NCBI GenBank assembly: GCA_947473305.1
Contig: CANJCB010000020.1
Coordinates: 1 to 64,000, forward strand
Source of the DNA: Rhodospirillales bacterium
GTDB taxonomy: Bacteria; Pseudomonadota; Alphaproteobacteria; ATCC43930; CGMCC-115725
Reading direction: 5' to 3'
Length of the DNA: 64,000 nt
A program made the position numbers and the translations under genes. This document shows, piece after piece, positions 53,491 to 61,308 of the stretch. How positions within the stretch are numbered: position 1 is the first letter of the stretch; every line of letters begins with the position of its first letter. The notes below the pieces were generated by a model. It made no database searches. It was not told where the DNA came from and saw only the letters and a program-made list of their open reading frames with translations.

Positions 53491-54630
53491 ATGAACAGCG
53501 CCGTTCTCGAGATCGATCGCGACGTCAACCGCATCGCCGCGGCCCTTCCCCGGCCTTCCGGCCCCCTGGGGGGACCGGCCAATTGGAAGTCCGCCGATCA
53601 CCAGAATTCCACGACTTGGCAATATCGGCTGAGCCTGCAGGAACTGGGCGAACTCGAAGAGGCGCTCGCCGCCGTCAACAAGGCTGGGCTCGATATCATA
53701 CAGGTGTCGCGCACCGACTTCCCGCTGAAGGGCTTCACGAAGACGCTGCGGGACCTGCGCGAGGAGATCCTGAACGGCAGGGGCTTCGTGCTGCTGCGCG
53801 GCCTGCCGGTGCAATCGGTTTCGCGGCGCGACGCGGCGATCCTCTATTGGGGCATCGGGCTTCATCTGGGATATCCCGTGTCGCAGAACGGCCGGGGCCA
53901 GCTCCTGGGCCATGTGGTCAACCGGGGCGCCGCGGCCGCGAAGCCTCTTCCCACGGAATCGGACAAGGGCACGGGGCCGACCTCGCGCGGCTATGACAGT
54001 AACAAGGGCGATTCCCATTTCCATGTGGATGCGGGCGACATCGTCGGTCTGATGTGCCTCCACCCCGCCAAGAGCGGCGGGCGCAGCCTGATCGTCAGCT
54101 CGACCGCCCTCCATAACGAGATCCTGAAGCGCCGGCCCGATCTTTGGGAAGTGCTCTACCAGCCTTTCTGGCGCGACCGGCGGGACAGCGAGGTGCCGGC
54201 CGGCGCCCGGCCCTATTTCCCGATCCCGGTTTTCAATTTCCACAACGGGCGCCTCTTCGCGCCCTATTCCGCCTCGGCCATTCGCAACGCGGGCTATGGC
54301 CAGCTCTATCCGGAACTGCCGGTGCTGACGACGCTGCAGCGCGAAGCCATGGCGCTGGTGGAAGGGCTCGCGGAAAATCCCGAGTTCCATCTCTCCATGG
54401 GAATGGAGGCTGGGGACTGCCAGCTTCTCAACAACCATGTGATCCTGCATTCCCGCACGGCCTACGAGGACTGGCCGGAGGACGAGCGCCGCCGTCACCT
54501 GCTGCGCCTCTGGCTCGTGGTGCCGGAGCATCACGCGCTGCCCCATTGGCATTACGACCGCTACGGCGCGGGAAGGCGGGGCGGGATCTATGTTCCCGGC
54601 GTCAAGGAGACGGTTCAGTGGGAACCATGA
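53491..54630 (+). CDS. TauD/TfdA-family Fe(II)/2-oxoglutarate dioxygenase, copy 2 of a pair
   Basis: 379 residues. The start at 53491 follows GAGGAG. Ligands are His178 and Asp180 (SHFHVDAGD) and His320 (VILHSRTAY). It keeps the C-terminal RRRHLLRLWLVVPEHH and HYDRYGAGRRGG blocks of copy 1. The middle, ANRGAAAAK..., is variable. Its 3' end faces the binding-protein gene, 17 bases away. If the pair forms a heterodimer or acts on two related compounds, it may be supplied by the NMT1-type receptor next door (inference). Confidence 0.88.
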   Translation: MNSAVLEIDRDVNRIAAALPRPSGPLGGPANWKSADHQNSTTWQYRLSLQELGELEEALAAVNKAGLDIIQVSRTDFPLKGFTKTLRDLREEILNGRGFVLLRGLPVQSVSRRDAAILYWGIGLHLGYPVSQNGRGQLLGHVVNRGAAAAKPLPTESDKGTGPTSRGYDSNKGDSHFHVDAGDIVGLMCLHPAKSGGRSLIVSSTALHNEILKRRPDLWEVLYQPFWRDRRDSEVPAGARPYFPIPVFNFHNGRLFAPYSASAIRNAGYGQLYPELPVLTTLQREAMALVEGLAENPEFHLSMGMEAGDCQLLNNHVILHSRTAYEDWPEDERRRHLLRLWLVVPEHHALPHWHYDRYGAGRRGGIYVPGVKETVQWEP

Positions 54631-54647
54631 GGCTCCCGGGCTGAAGC

Positions 54648-55640
54648 CTATTTGCGGGTGGCCATCTCCAAGGCGAAGACCTGGGAGGGCTGCACGTCGC
54701 TCTTCACTTCAAGGCCGAGCTTCGTGAGTTCGATGGTCCGCTTGACCCGGTCTTCGGTGACGAAGCCGAAGCCATGTTGCGCGGCATAGGGGGTGCGGAT
54801 CGCTTCAGACGTTCCTTGCAACTGCCCCAGGGTCGTCTCGTATTCCATGGTGGAATAGCGCTTGATGAGGATCTTCGTCGCCTCCTCGGGATTATCGAGC
54901 GCGCCGTTGATCGACTTCGCGGTGGCCGCCGCGAAGGCCCTCACTTCCTCGGGCCGGTTGGCGAGCCGCTCGTTGGAGGTGATGAAGACGGCGCCGATGG
55001 CGTCGTAGCCCAGGTCGTAATATCGCGTGTAATAGATCCTCTTCCCCTGCGCCGGCCCGAGCTTGTAAAGGATCGGCATATCGCTGGTGAGCGCCGCCCC
55101 CATTGCGTCGATCGAGCCGTTCATCAGGAGCGGGATGATGCTGGAGGTCGTCACCGTCTCCCACTTGATATTGGCCGGATCCAGGCCCTTCTGCTTGACG
55201 ATGACCGGCAGCACCGAGCGGGTGGAACTCGCCGCCGGCGCACCGATCTTGGCGGCCAAGACGGATTGGACATCCGGGAATGGCTTGAGCGAGGCGAGCC
55301 CGTTCGAGGTGCTTTCGTAAAGCGCCTGGTAGGCCCTGACCTTCGCGCCCTTGTCGATACCTTGGATGAGGGTCGAGGTTTCCAGGATGCCGAAATCGCC
55401 CTTGCCGCCGTCGATCACGGAGACGACGAAGTTGCTGCCCTGGGACGGCACGATTTCGAGATCGAAGCCCGCCTCCTTGAAGTAGCCCTTCTCCATGCCG
55501 TAGGTGAAAATCGCGTCACGGCCCGAGAGCGTATAATTGAGAACCAGGGTCACTTTCTTGGGCGCTGTCTGCGCCGAGGCAGGCTCCATGAAGGTGCCAA
55601 GCACGGCCAATCCGATCGCCATCACGCGTGCTGCGTTCAT
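54648..55640 (-). CDS. NMT1/THI5- or SsuA/TauA-type ABC binding protein
   Basis: 330 residues with a Sec signal peptide (about 1-23). The mature protein begins APKKVTLVLNYTLSGRDAIFTYGMEKGYFKEAGFDLEIVPSQGS, typical of NMT1-type receptors for pyrimidines, sulfonates, nitrate or aromatics. The ligand pocket area includes ETSTLIQGIDKGAKVRA. No permease or ATPase gene adjoins it, so it is an orphan receptor. It is divergent from the acyl-CoA cluster at 55882, and their shared gap holds TGTGCC repeats. Sulfonate uptake would suit the TauD-like neighbours, but this is not proven. Confidence 0.88.
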   Translation of the reverse strand: MNAARVMAIGLAVLGTFMEPASAQTAPKKVTLVLNYTLSGRDAIFTYGMEKGYFKEAGFDLEIVPSQGSNFVVSVIDGGKGDFGILETSTLIQGIDKGAKVRAYQALYESTSNGLASLKPFPDVQSVLAAKIGAPAASSTRSVLPVIVKQKGLDPANIKWETVTTSSIIPLLMNGSIDAMGAALTSDMPILYKLGPAQGKRIYYTRYYDLGYDAIGAVFITSNERLANRPEEVRAFAAATAKSINGALDNPEEATKILIKRYSTMEYETTLGQLQGTSEAIRTPYAAQHGFGFVTEDRVKRTIELTKLGLEVKSDVQPSQVFALEMATRK

Positions 55641-55679
55641 CCCCGGAACCTCGTGTCTGATGATTTTAGGGTCTTACGG

Positions 55680-55744
55680 TGTGCCGTTTTTGGCTAGACT
55701 GTCAAGGATTGTACCAAGTTCGGCACAGTTGACGATTTTGTGCC
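55680..55744. promoter_or_regulatory. TGTGCC/GGCACA operator-like cluster
   Basis: In the divergent gap, TGTGCCG (55680-55686) and CGGCACA (55721-55727) form one inverted repeat, and GGCACA (55722-55727) with TGTGCC (55739-55744) forms another around an 11-base spacer. Three half-sites in 65 bases suggest a regulator controlling the binding-protein gene and/or the acyl-CoA cluster. The IclR protein at 60326 is a candidate but its usual sites differ. Confidence 0.4.
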
Positions 55745-55881
55745 CCTTACGCTTTCTGCCGCAAGAAAATTTCAGCTATTTCGCAGGGACTGCGAAGTCG
55801 CTTGCAGCATATGCGACAGAACGCTAGGCTCGCCTCCAGCGAAGGGGCCGGGTGGGTCCTTTCTTGGACCCGGAGATAGCA

Positions 55882-56730
55882 ATGGCCTCAGAACTCGAAA
55901 CCAGAGAATGGAAAACCGTCAAGATTGAGCGCAAGGGCGACGGCATCACGTTCCTCTATATGAACCGCCCCGAGAAGCGGAACGCGATGAACCCGACCAT
56001 GTGTTTCGAGATGTGCGATATCCTCGATCTGCTGACCGACGACAAAGAGACGCGGGTGATCGTGCTGACCGGTGCGGGCGAAGCCTGGACCGCCGGCATG
56101 GATCTTCGGGAATTCTTCCGCGAACTCGACGGCAACCCGGCGGGCCGGCGCAAGGCGGCCGCGGCCAACAAGGAATGGGCCTTCACCAAGCTGCGCATGA
56201 ACCCGAAGCCGACCATCGCCATGGTCAACGGCTATTGCTTCGGCGGCGGCTTCTCCAAGCTCATCGCCTGCGACATCGCCATCGCCGCCGACGATTCGAT
56301 CTTCGGCTTGAGCGAGATCAACTGGGGCATCTTCCCGGCCGGCGGCCTCGCTCGCGTGCTGGACGACGCCATGTCGCTCCGTGACGCCATGTATTACTCG
56401 ATGACCGGCGAGCCCTTCGATGGCAAGAAGGCGTCGGAAATGCGCCTCATCACCATGTCGGTGCCACGCGATCAGCTGATCGCCAAGACCCTGGAAGTGG
56501 CAAAGGTGCTGTCCGCGAAGAATCCGGTGGTGCTCTCCGCCGCCAAGATCGCGCATAAGACCGCGCGCCGGATGGATTACTGGGAAGCCGACGAATATAC
56601 CATGGCGAAGTCGATCGCCATGGTCGCCCAGGACCCGGAGAAGGGCCGCAACGAAGGCATGAAGCAGTTCCTCGACGAGAAGCGCTATCGTCCGGGTCTC
56701 GGCAACTACATCCGCGAAGACAAGAAGTAG
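55882..56730 (+). CDS. p-Hydroxycinnamoyl-CoA hydratase/lyase-like crotonase
   Basis: 282 residues from the ATG at 55882 (CGGAGA upstream). It is a crotonase-fold enzyme most like feruloyl-/p-coumaroyl-CoA hydratase-lyase (HCHL, Ech): LTGAGEAWTAGMDLREFFRE, CFGGGFSKL, FGLSEINWG and a C-terminus like RPGLGNYIR. Matching catalytic residues appear at Ser125, Glu145 and Tyr239 (Ser123, Glu143, Tyr239 in HCHL from memory). HCHL usually has Tyr in the DLxEY motif; here residue 78 is Phe, so recognition of a phenol hydroxyl may differ. Such enzymes hydrate and split the side chain, releasing an aldehyde and acetyl-CoA. It starts an acyl-CoA operon, 36 bases ahead of a dehydrogenase. Confidence 0.82.
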   Translation: MASELETREWKTVKIERKGDGITFLYMNRPEKRNAMNPTMCFEMCDILDLLTDDKETRVIVLTGAGEAWTAGMDLREFFRELDGNPAGRRKAAAANKEWAFTKLRMNPKPTIAMVNGYCFGGGFSKLIACDIAIAADDSIFGLSEINWGIFPAGGLARVLDDAMSLRDAMYYSMTGEPFDGKKASEMRLITMSVPRDQLIAKTLEVAKVLSAKNPVVLSAAKIAHKTARRMDYWEADEYTMAKSIAMVAQDPEKGRNEGMKQFLDEKRYRPGLGNYIREDKK

Positions 56731-56766
56731 ACTTCAAGCGACAAGGAACGGGGAGGAGGCGGACGG

Positions 56767-57957
56767 ATGGATTTCGATTTACCGCCTGAGATCCAGGAAC
56801 TCCAGGCAAAGGTGCGCGACTTCGTCCGGCGGGAGTTGATCCCGATCGAGATGACGATCAACCACTTCGAGCGCGTGGAGCCCGACATCCTCCGCCCCTT
56901 CCAGGAAAAGGTGAAGGCGCTCGGCCTCTGGCAGGTCGATGTGCCGAAGGAGTTCGGCGGCCTGGGGCTAAGCCAGGTCGCCAAATGCGTGATCGAGGAA
57001 GAGGTTTCCCAGAGCAAGGCGATGCCCTATCGGCTCTCCGCGCTCATGGGGCCTCCGGTCGGGCCGATCCTCTATCGCTGCAACGACGAGCAGAAGGAAC
57101 GCTTCCTGAAGCCCGTGCTGCGCGGCGAGAAGCGGATCTGCTTCGCCCAGACCGAGCCTGACGCCGGGTCGGACCCGGCCGGGATGCGGACCCGGGCGGT
57201 GCGCGACGGCGATCATTATGTGATCACCGGCACCAAACGCTTCATCACCGGCTCGATCGACGCGGACGCCGCCCAGGTGATCTGCGTGACCGATCCTGAG
57301 AAGGGCGCCAACGGCGGGATCAGCTGCGTTGTCGTCGACATGAAGGCGCCGGGCGTGAAGCTCGTCAAAGCCTGGCAGAACATGATGGACGATCCCGTCG
57401 GCGAGATCGTCTTCGACGGCGCCCGCGTGCCGATCGCGGACCGGATCGGCGAGGAGGGCGAGGGTTTCAGGCTCGCCCAGGAATGGCTCACCCGCGCCCG
57501 CATCAAGCAGGCGGCAAAGGCGCTCGGCATCGCCCAGCGCTGCTACGACATGAGCATCGATTATGCGGAGGCTCGCACCACGGGCGGCATCCCTCTGGGG
57601 GAGCGGCAGGCGGTGCAGTTGATGATCGCCGATTGCGCCATGGAGATCCGGTCGCTGCGGCTGATGATCTATGACACGGCCTGGCGCGCCGACCAGAAGC
57701 AGGACATCCGCAACGAAGCCTATATGGTCAAGATCATGGGCCTCGAAACGGTCACCCGGGTGATCGACCGGGCCATCGAGATCCATGGGGCGCTCGGGCT
57801 CTCTAAGAAGCTGCCGCTCGAATACTGGTATCGTCAGGTCCGCAGCAGCCGCATCGCCGACGGCGCGACCGAGGTCCTGCGCTGGGTTCTCGCCCGCAAC
57901 CTCGCCCGCGCCCGGAAACCGAGACCGCCGAAGGCGAAGCCCAATGAAGCTGCTTGA
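56767..57957 (+). CDS. Acyl-CoA dehydrogenase 1
   Basis: 396 residues. FAD- and substrate-binding segments are CFAQTEPDAGSDPAGM, YVITGTKRFITG and EIHGALGLSKKLPLEYWYRQ. The canonical catalytic Glu before the C-terminus is Asp in the ADGATEVLRW block, as in many ACAD11-type members that may use another base. It oxidises an acyl-CoA at the alpha-beta position. It overlaps the CoA-transferase gene by 14 bases and resembles the dehydrogenase at 61309. The two may be subunits or isozymes. The hydratase/lyase gene before it could act on its product. Confidence 0.9.
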   Translation: MDFDLPPEIQELQAKVRDFVRRELIPIEMTINHFERVEPDILRPFQEKVKALGLWQVDVPKEFGGLGLSQVAKCVIEEEVSQSKAMPYRLSALMGPPVGPILYRCNDEQKERFLKPVLRGEKRICFAQTEPDAGSDPAGMRTRAVRDGDHYVITGTKRFITGSIDADAAQVICVTDPEKGANGGISCVVVDMKAPGVKLVKAWQNMMDDPVGEIVFDGARVPIADRIGEEGEGFRLAQEWLTRARIKQAAKALGIAQRCYDMSIDYAEARTTGGIPLGERQAVQLMIADCAMEIRSLRLMIYDTAWRADQKQDIRNEAYMVKIMGLETVTRVIDRAIEIHGALGLSKKLPLEYWYRQVRSSRIADGATEVLRWVLARNLARARKPRPPKAKPNEAA

Positions 57958-59131
57958 GGGATTTGTCGCTCTCGATCTTGCCGATCTGAGGGGCCAGTTC
58001 TGCGGAAGGCTCCTGTCCGACCAGGGCATGGAGGTCATCAAGGTCGAACCGCCCGCCGGGGATCCGGTGCGCCGTCTCGGCCCCTTCAAGGACAATGACC
58101 CGTCGCTCGAAAAGAGCCTTCCCTTCGCCGCGCTCAACGCGGGCAAGAAGAGCGTTACGCTCGATTGGACCCATGCGGCGGGCCGCGAGCTTTTGCTCTC
58201 GCTGGTCGAGAAGGTCGACGTGGTCGTCGAAAGCTTCGAAGGCGGCACGCTCGCCGAATACGGCCTGTCGCCCGATGAGCTGCGCCGCCGCAACCCGCGC
58301 CTTGTGGTGACGTCCATCTCGGGCTTCGGCCAGACCGGCCCGCGCAAGGACTACCTCAGCCCCGATCTCATCGTCACGGCGATGGGGGGGCTCATGTCGG
58401 TAAGCGGCGACCCGAAGCTTCCGCCCACCACGGGGCCAGAGACCCAGGGCTTTTATTCGGCCTCCATCTATGGGGCGCTCGGCACGCTGCTCTCGCTCTG
58501 GCAACGCGACAAGGACGGCACGGGAGATCATGTGGACATCGCCGCCCAGGAGGCGATGGCGAGCCACGATCAGGTGATCCGAACCTTCAGCACGGAAGGC
58601 GCGCCGATCCGACGCTTCGGGAGCCAGCATCACCACGTCGCCCCCGCCAACGTCTTCCCGACCAGCGACGGCTACGTCTATCTCTTCGTGACCCATCAGC
58701 ATTGGACGGGTCTGCTGGCGCTGTGGAAGGACCATCCGGTTGAGCTCGATTCCGTCGAGTTCAAGCACAACATCGGACGTCGCAAGAAAGCCGATTGGAT
58801 CAACGGATTGGTCGCCGACTATACGCGGCAATTCACCAAGCGCGATCTGGTCACCAAGCTCCAGGAAGCCGGCCTGCCCTGCCTGCCGGTCTATTCGCCC
58901 AGCGAATTCATGACCGACGACCAGATCCAGCATCGCAAATTTTTCCAGCCGGTCCATCACCCCGTGCTCGGGGACTATTCCCAAATGGCCTTTCCGGTTC
59001 TGATCAACGGCGAGCGTCCGCTCCTGGGACCCCCACCGCTTCTCGGCCAGCATACCCGCGACATTCTGGTCCAGCGCTTCGGCGTGACCGCCGCCGACTT
59101 CGAGATGCTTTTCGCTCAAGGGATCGTCTGA
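57944..59131 (+). CDS. Family III CoA-transferase, subunit without catalytic Asp
   Basis: 395 residues from the ATG at 57944, overlapping the dehydrogenase gene by 14 bases. The CaiB/BaiF fold is shown by ALDLADLRGQFCGRLLSDQG, EVIKVEPPAGDPVR, NAGKKSVTLDW and VTSISGFGQTGP. At the position of the nucleophilic Asp (Asp169 in formyl-CoA transferase, Asp170 in the next gene's product) it has Phe170 (TQGFYSA). It probably forms a complex with that active neighbour, as in heteromeric benzylsuccinate or malate CoA-transferases (inference). The stop overlaps the next start by one base (TGATG). Confidence 0.85.
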   Translation: MKLLEGFVALDLADLRGQFCGRLLSDQGMEVIKVEPPAGDPVRRLGPFKDNDPSLEKSLPFAALNAGKKSVTLDWTHAAGRELLLSLVEKVDVVVESFEGGTLAEYGLSPDELRRRNPRLVVTSISGFGQTGPRKDYLSPDLIVTAMGGLMSVSGDPKLPPTTGPETQGFYSASIYGALGTLLSLWQRDKDGTGDHVDIAAQEAMASHDQVIRTFSTEGAPIRRFGSQHHHVAPANVFPTSDGYVYLFVTHQHWTGLLALWKDHPVELDSVEFKHNIGRRKKADWINGLVADYTRQFTKRDLVTKLQEAGLPCLPVYSPSEFMTDDQIQHRKFFQPVHHPVLGDYSQMAFPVLINGERPLLGPPPLLGQHTRDILVQRFGVTAADFEMLFAQGIV

Positions 59132-60333
59132 TGGCTTTCCTCGACGGGATCCGGGTCCTCACCTTCACCTCGGGCGTCGCCGGGCCGAATGCCGGACGGC
59201 TCTTGGCCCAATCCGGCGCCGAGGTCATCAAGTTCGAATCGCTCCAGGGCGGTCTCGACAGCTTTCGCTTCTTCTCGCCGGACGGCGATATCGAGGCCTC
59301 GCCCCGGCTCGTCGAAGCCAACCTCAATGTGCTGTCGGCACAGCTTAATCTGAAGAGCCCGAAGGCGTTGGAACTCCTGAAGGAGCTGGTCGCCAAGTCG
59401 GACATCGTGCTGGACAATTTCCGCCCCGACGTGATGCCCCGCTTAGGCCTCGGCTACGAAGACCTGCGGAAGATCAAGGAAGACATCATCGTCATCAAGA
59501 TGCCGGGCCTGGGGTCGGACGGACCCAAGGCCAAGTATGGCAGCTGGGGCACGACGGTGATGGCCTATTCCGGCATGACCGCGCTTTGGAACCATCCGAA
59601 CCAGCCGCATCCCATCGGCACGCAAACCGTCTATCCGGATTACGAGGCCTCGACCTTCGCGCCGATGATCGCGCTATCGGCCCTGCTGCATCGGAAACGG
59701 ACGGGCAAGGGCGTGTTTCTCGACCTCTCCCAGGGCGAGATGACCGCCTTTCTCCTGGGCGTGAGCTACCTGCAGGCCGCCGTCACCGGCAAGGACCCCT
59801 TGCCCCAGGGTAACGATCGCCCCTATGCGGCCCCGCATAACGCCTATCGCTGCCAGGGCGAGGATCGTTGGTGCGCCATCGTCGTCGAGACGGAAGACCA
59901 ATGGCACCGGTTCTGCGATACGATCGGCCGACCCGAACTGGCCACCGATCCGCGCTTCGCGACCCTGGCGACGCGCCGGGCGAACCTCGGCGCGCTCGAC
60001 GAGGAGATCGGCGCCTGGACCAAGGACCACACGCCCCACGAAGCGATGGAGATCTTGCAGAAGGCCGGCGTTCCCTGCGGCGCGGTGCAGGACGGGAGAG
60101 ACCTTTTCCATGACCAGCATCTGCGCGCGCGGGGCTTCGTGCATGAGATCGATCATTTGAAGCTCGGCCATGTGGCGCTGTCGGACATTCCGATCAAGAC
60201 CGGCAAGAAGGGCATCAACCTGCCCGTGACCAATTCCGTGTTGGGCCAGCACAATGCCCATGTCTACGGCCAGATCCTGGGCTATTCCCCGAGCCAGATC
60301 GCGGCCTGGCAGGAGGAAGGGGTCATCAAGTGA
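59131..60333 (+). CDS. Family III CoA-transferase, catalytic subunit
   Basis: 400 residues. The ATG at 59131 shares its A with the preceding stop. Fold landmarks are VLTFTSGVAGPNAGRLLAQSGAEVIKFES, DNFRPDVMPRLGLGYEDL and VIKMPGLGSDGP. The predicted nucleophile is Asp170 (TVYPDYEAS). The enzyme would transfer CoA from a donor such as succinyl- or acetyl-CoA to a carboxylic acid, preparing it for the dehydrogenases and hydratase of the operon. The 3' end overlaps the convergent IclR gene by eight bases. Confidence 0.88.
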   Translation: MAFLDGIRVLTFTSGVAGPNAGRLLAQSGAEVIKFESLQGGLDSFRFFSPDGDIEASPRLVEANLNVLSAQLNLKSPKALELLKELVAKSDIVLDNFRPDVMPRLGLGYEDLRKIKEDIIVIKMPGLGSDGPKAKYGSWGTTVMAYSGMTALWNHPNQPHPIGTQTVYPDYEASTFAPMIALSALLHRKRTGKGVFLDLSQGEMTAFLLGVSYLQAAVTGKDPLPQGNDRPYAAPHNAYRCQGEDRWCAIVVETEDQWHRFCDTIGRPELATDPRFATLATRRANLGALDEEIGAWTKDHTPHEAMEILQKAGVPCGAVQDGRDLFHDQHLRARGFVHEIDHLKLGHVALSDIPIKTGKKGINLPVTNSVLGQHNAHVYGQILGYSPSQIAAWQEEGVIK

Positions 60334-61174
60334 CCTCCGCCTTTCTCGACCGGCGGCCTGTATGAAAATCCAAGGTCGCGCCCATTTCGCGCGAGGTGTC
60401 GCGCGCGGCGGCGACCAGCGTATCCTCGATCTTGTCCATGCCCGCCGCGTCCCATCGGGTCAGCGGCCCGGTGATGATGATGAGCCAGGCGGGCTGATTG
60501 CGTTCGTTGAAGATCATGGCCGCCAGGGACGCGATGTCGAAGGCTCTCTCACCGAAGCTCCGGGCGACACCCTTGCGGCGGATTTCCGGAAGCTCCGCTT
60601 CGATCTCGGACCGTTTGCGGCTCGCCTTGCGCCAGTCGATCCCGTTCATCATCGCCAGCTGTCGCTGAGGCGACAGATGCGCCATCAAGGCCTTGCCGAT
60701 GGCCCCCAGGGTCGGCATGGGAACCACGGTGCCGACACTGATGATGCGGCGGACTTCAAGCATGCCGTCCACCCGGTCGATGCAGACCGCCGCATCGCCG
60801 CTGACCGTATAGAGGCTTGTCGTCTCCAGGGTGGAGTCCCGCAGGCTTTCGAGATGCGGCCGGGCCACCGACAGGATGTCGAAATGCCGGCGCCGAGCCT
60901 CGGCCAGACGGGCGATGCCGGGACCGACCCCGAAACGGCGCGTGACGGGATCGCGCTCCACCAGATGGAATTTCCCCAGGGTCGCCAGGATCCGATAGAC
61001 CGTGCTGTCGCTGGTGCCGGCGATCTCGCTCAGCTCGCGCAGGCTCTGCGGCCGGGACGAATTGCCGAGATGCTCCAGCAGCCTGACAGCGCGGGCGACG
61101 GCGCCGATAGATCCATCCCGTTCGGAGGCATCTTTTTCTGGGCCGTCTCGCTCTTGCTCGGGCTCGGAAGCCAC
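60326..61174 (-). CDS. IclR-family transcriptional regulator
   Basis: 282 residues from a GTG. The winged helix (about 24-85) contains LRELSEIAGTSDSTVYRILATLGKFHLV, and the effector domain (about 100-265) has the IclR GAF-like fold with VPMPTLGAIGKALMAHL. Such regulators bind small acids or acyl derivatives. It faces the acyl-CoA operon and is divergent from the dehydrogenase at 61309, whose promoter region contains dyads, so control of this pathway is likely (inference). The charged N-terminal tail (about 1-22) is extra. Confidence 0.88.
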   Translation of the reverse strand: MASEPEQERDGPEKDASERDGSIGAVARAVRLLEHLGNSSRPQSLRELSEIAGTSDSTVYRILATLGKFHLVERDPVTRRFGVGPGIARLAEARRRHFDILSVARPHLESLRDSTLETTSLYTVSGDAAVCIDRVDGMLEVRRIISVGTVVPMPTLGAIGKALMAHLSPQRQLAMMNGIDWRKASRKRSEIEAELPEIRRKGVARSFGERAFDIASLAAMIFNERNQPAWLIIITGPLTRWDAAGMDKIEDTLVAAARDTSREMGATLDFHTGRRSRKAEVT

Positions 61175-61239
61175 CGGCGCTCTCGCTTCAGTGAGGATGC
61201 GTCGAGGCTAGGCCTGCCAAAGGCTTCCGTCAACGACTC

Positions 61240-61292
61240 TCGCATATGGTGCGAAGGAATTTTCATCATGCGAAGAAATTGCCCTTCTTCGC
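61240..61292. promoter_or_regulatory. Operator-like dyads between iclR-like and dehydrogenase genes
   Basis: TCGCA-TATGG-TGCGA spans 61240-61254, and GCGAAGAA-ATTGCCC-TTCTTCGC spans 61270-61292 as a perfect eight-base inverted repeat. TGCGAAGGAATT (61250-61261) and TGCGAAGAAATT (61269-61280) form a near-perfect direct repeat 19 bases apart. These fit binding by the divergent IclR regulator and overlap the likely promoter of the dehydrogenase gene. Confidence 0.5.
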
Positions 61293-61308
61293 TGCAAGGA
61301 TGCCGCTC

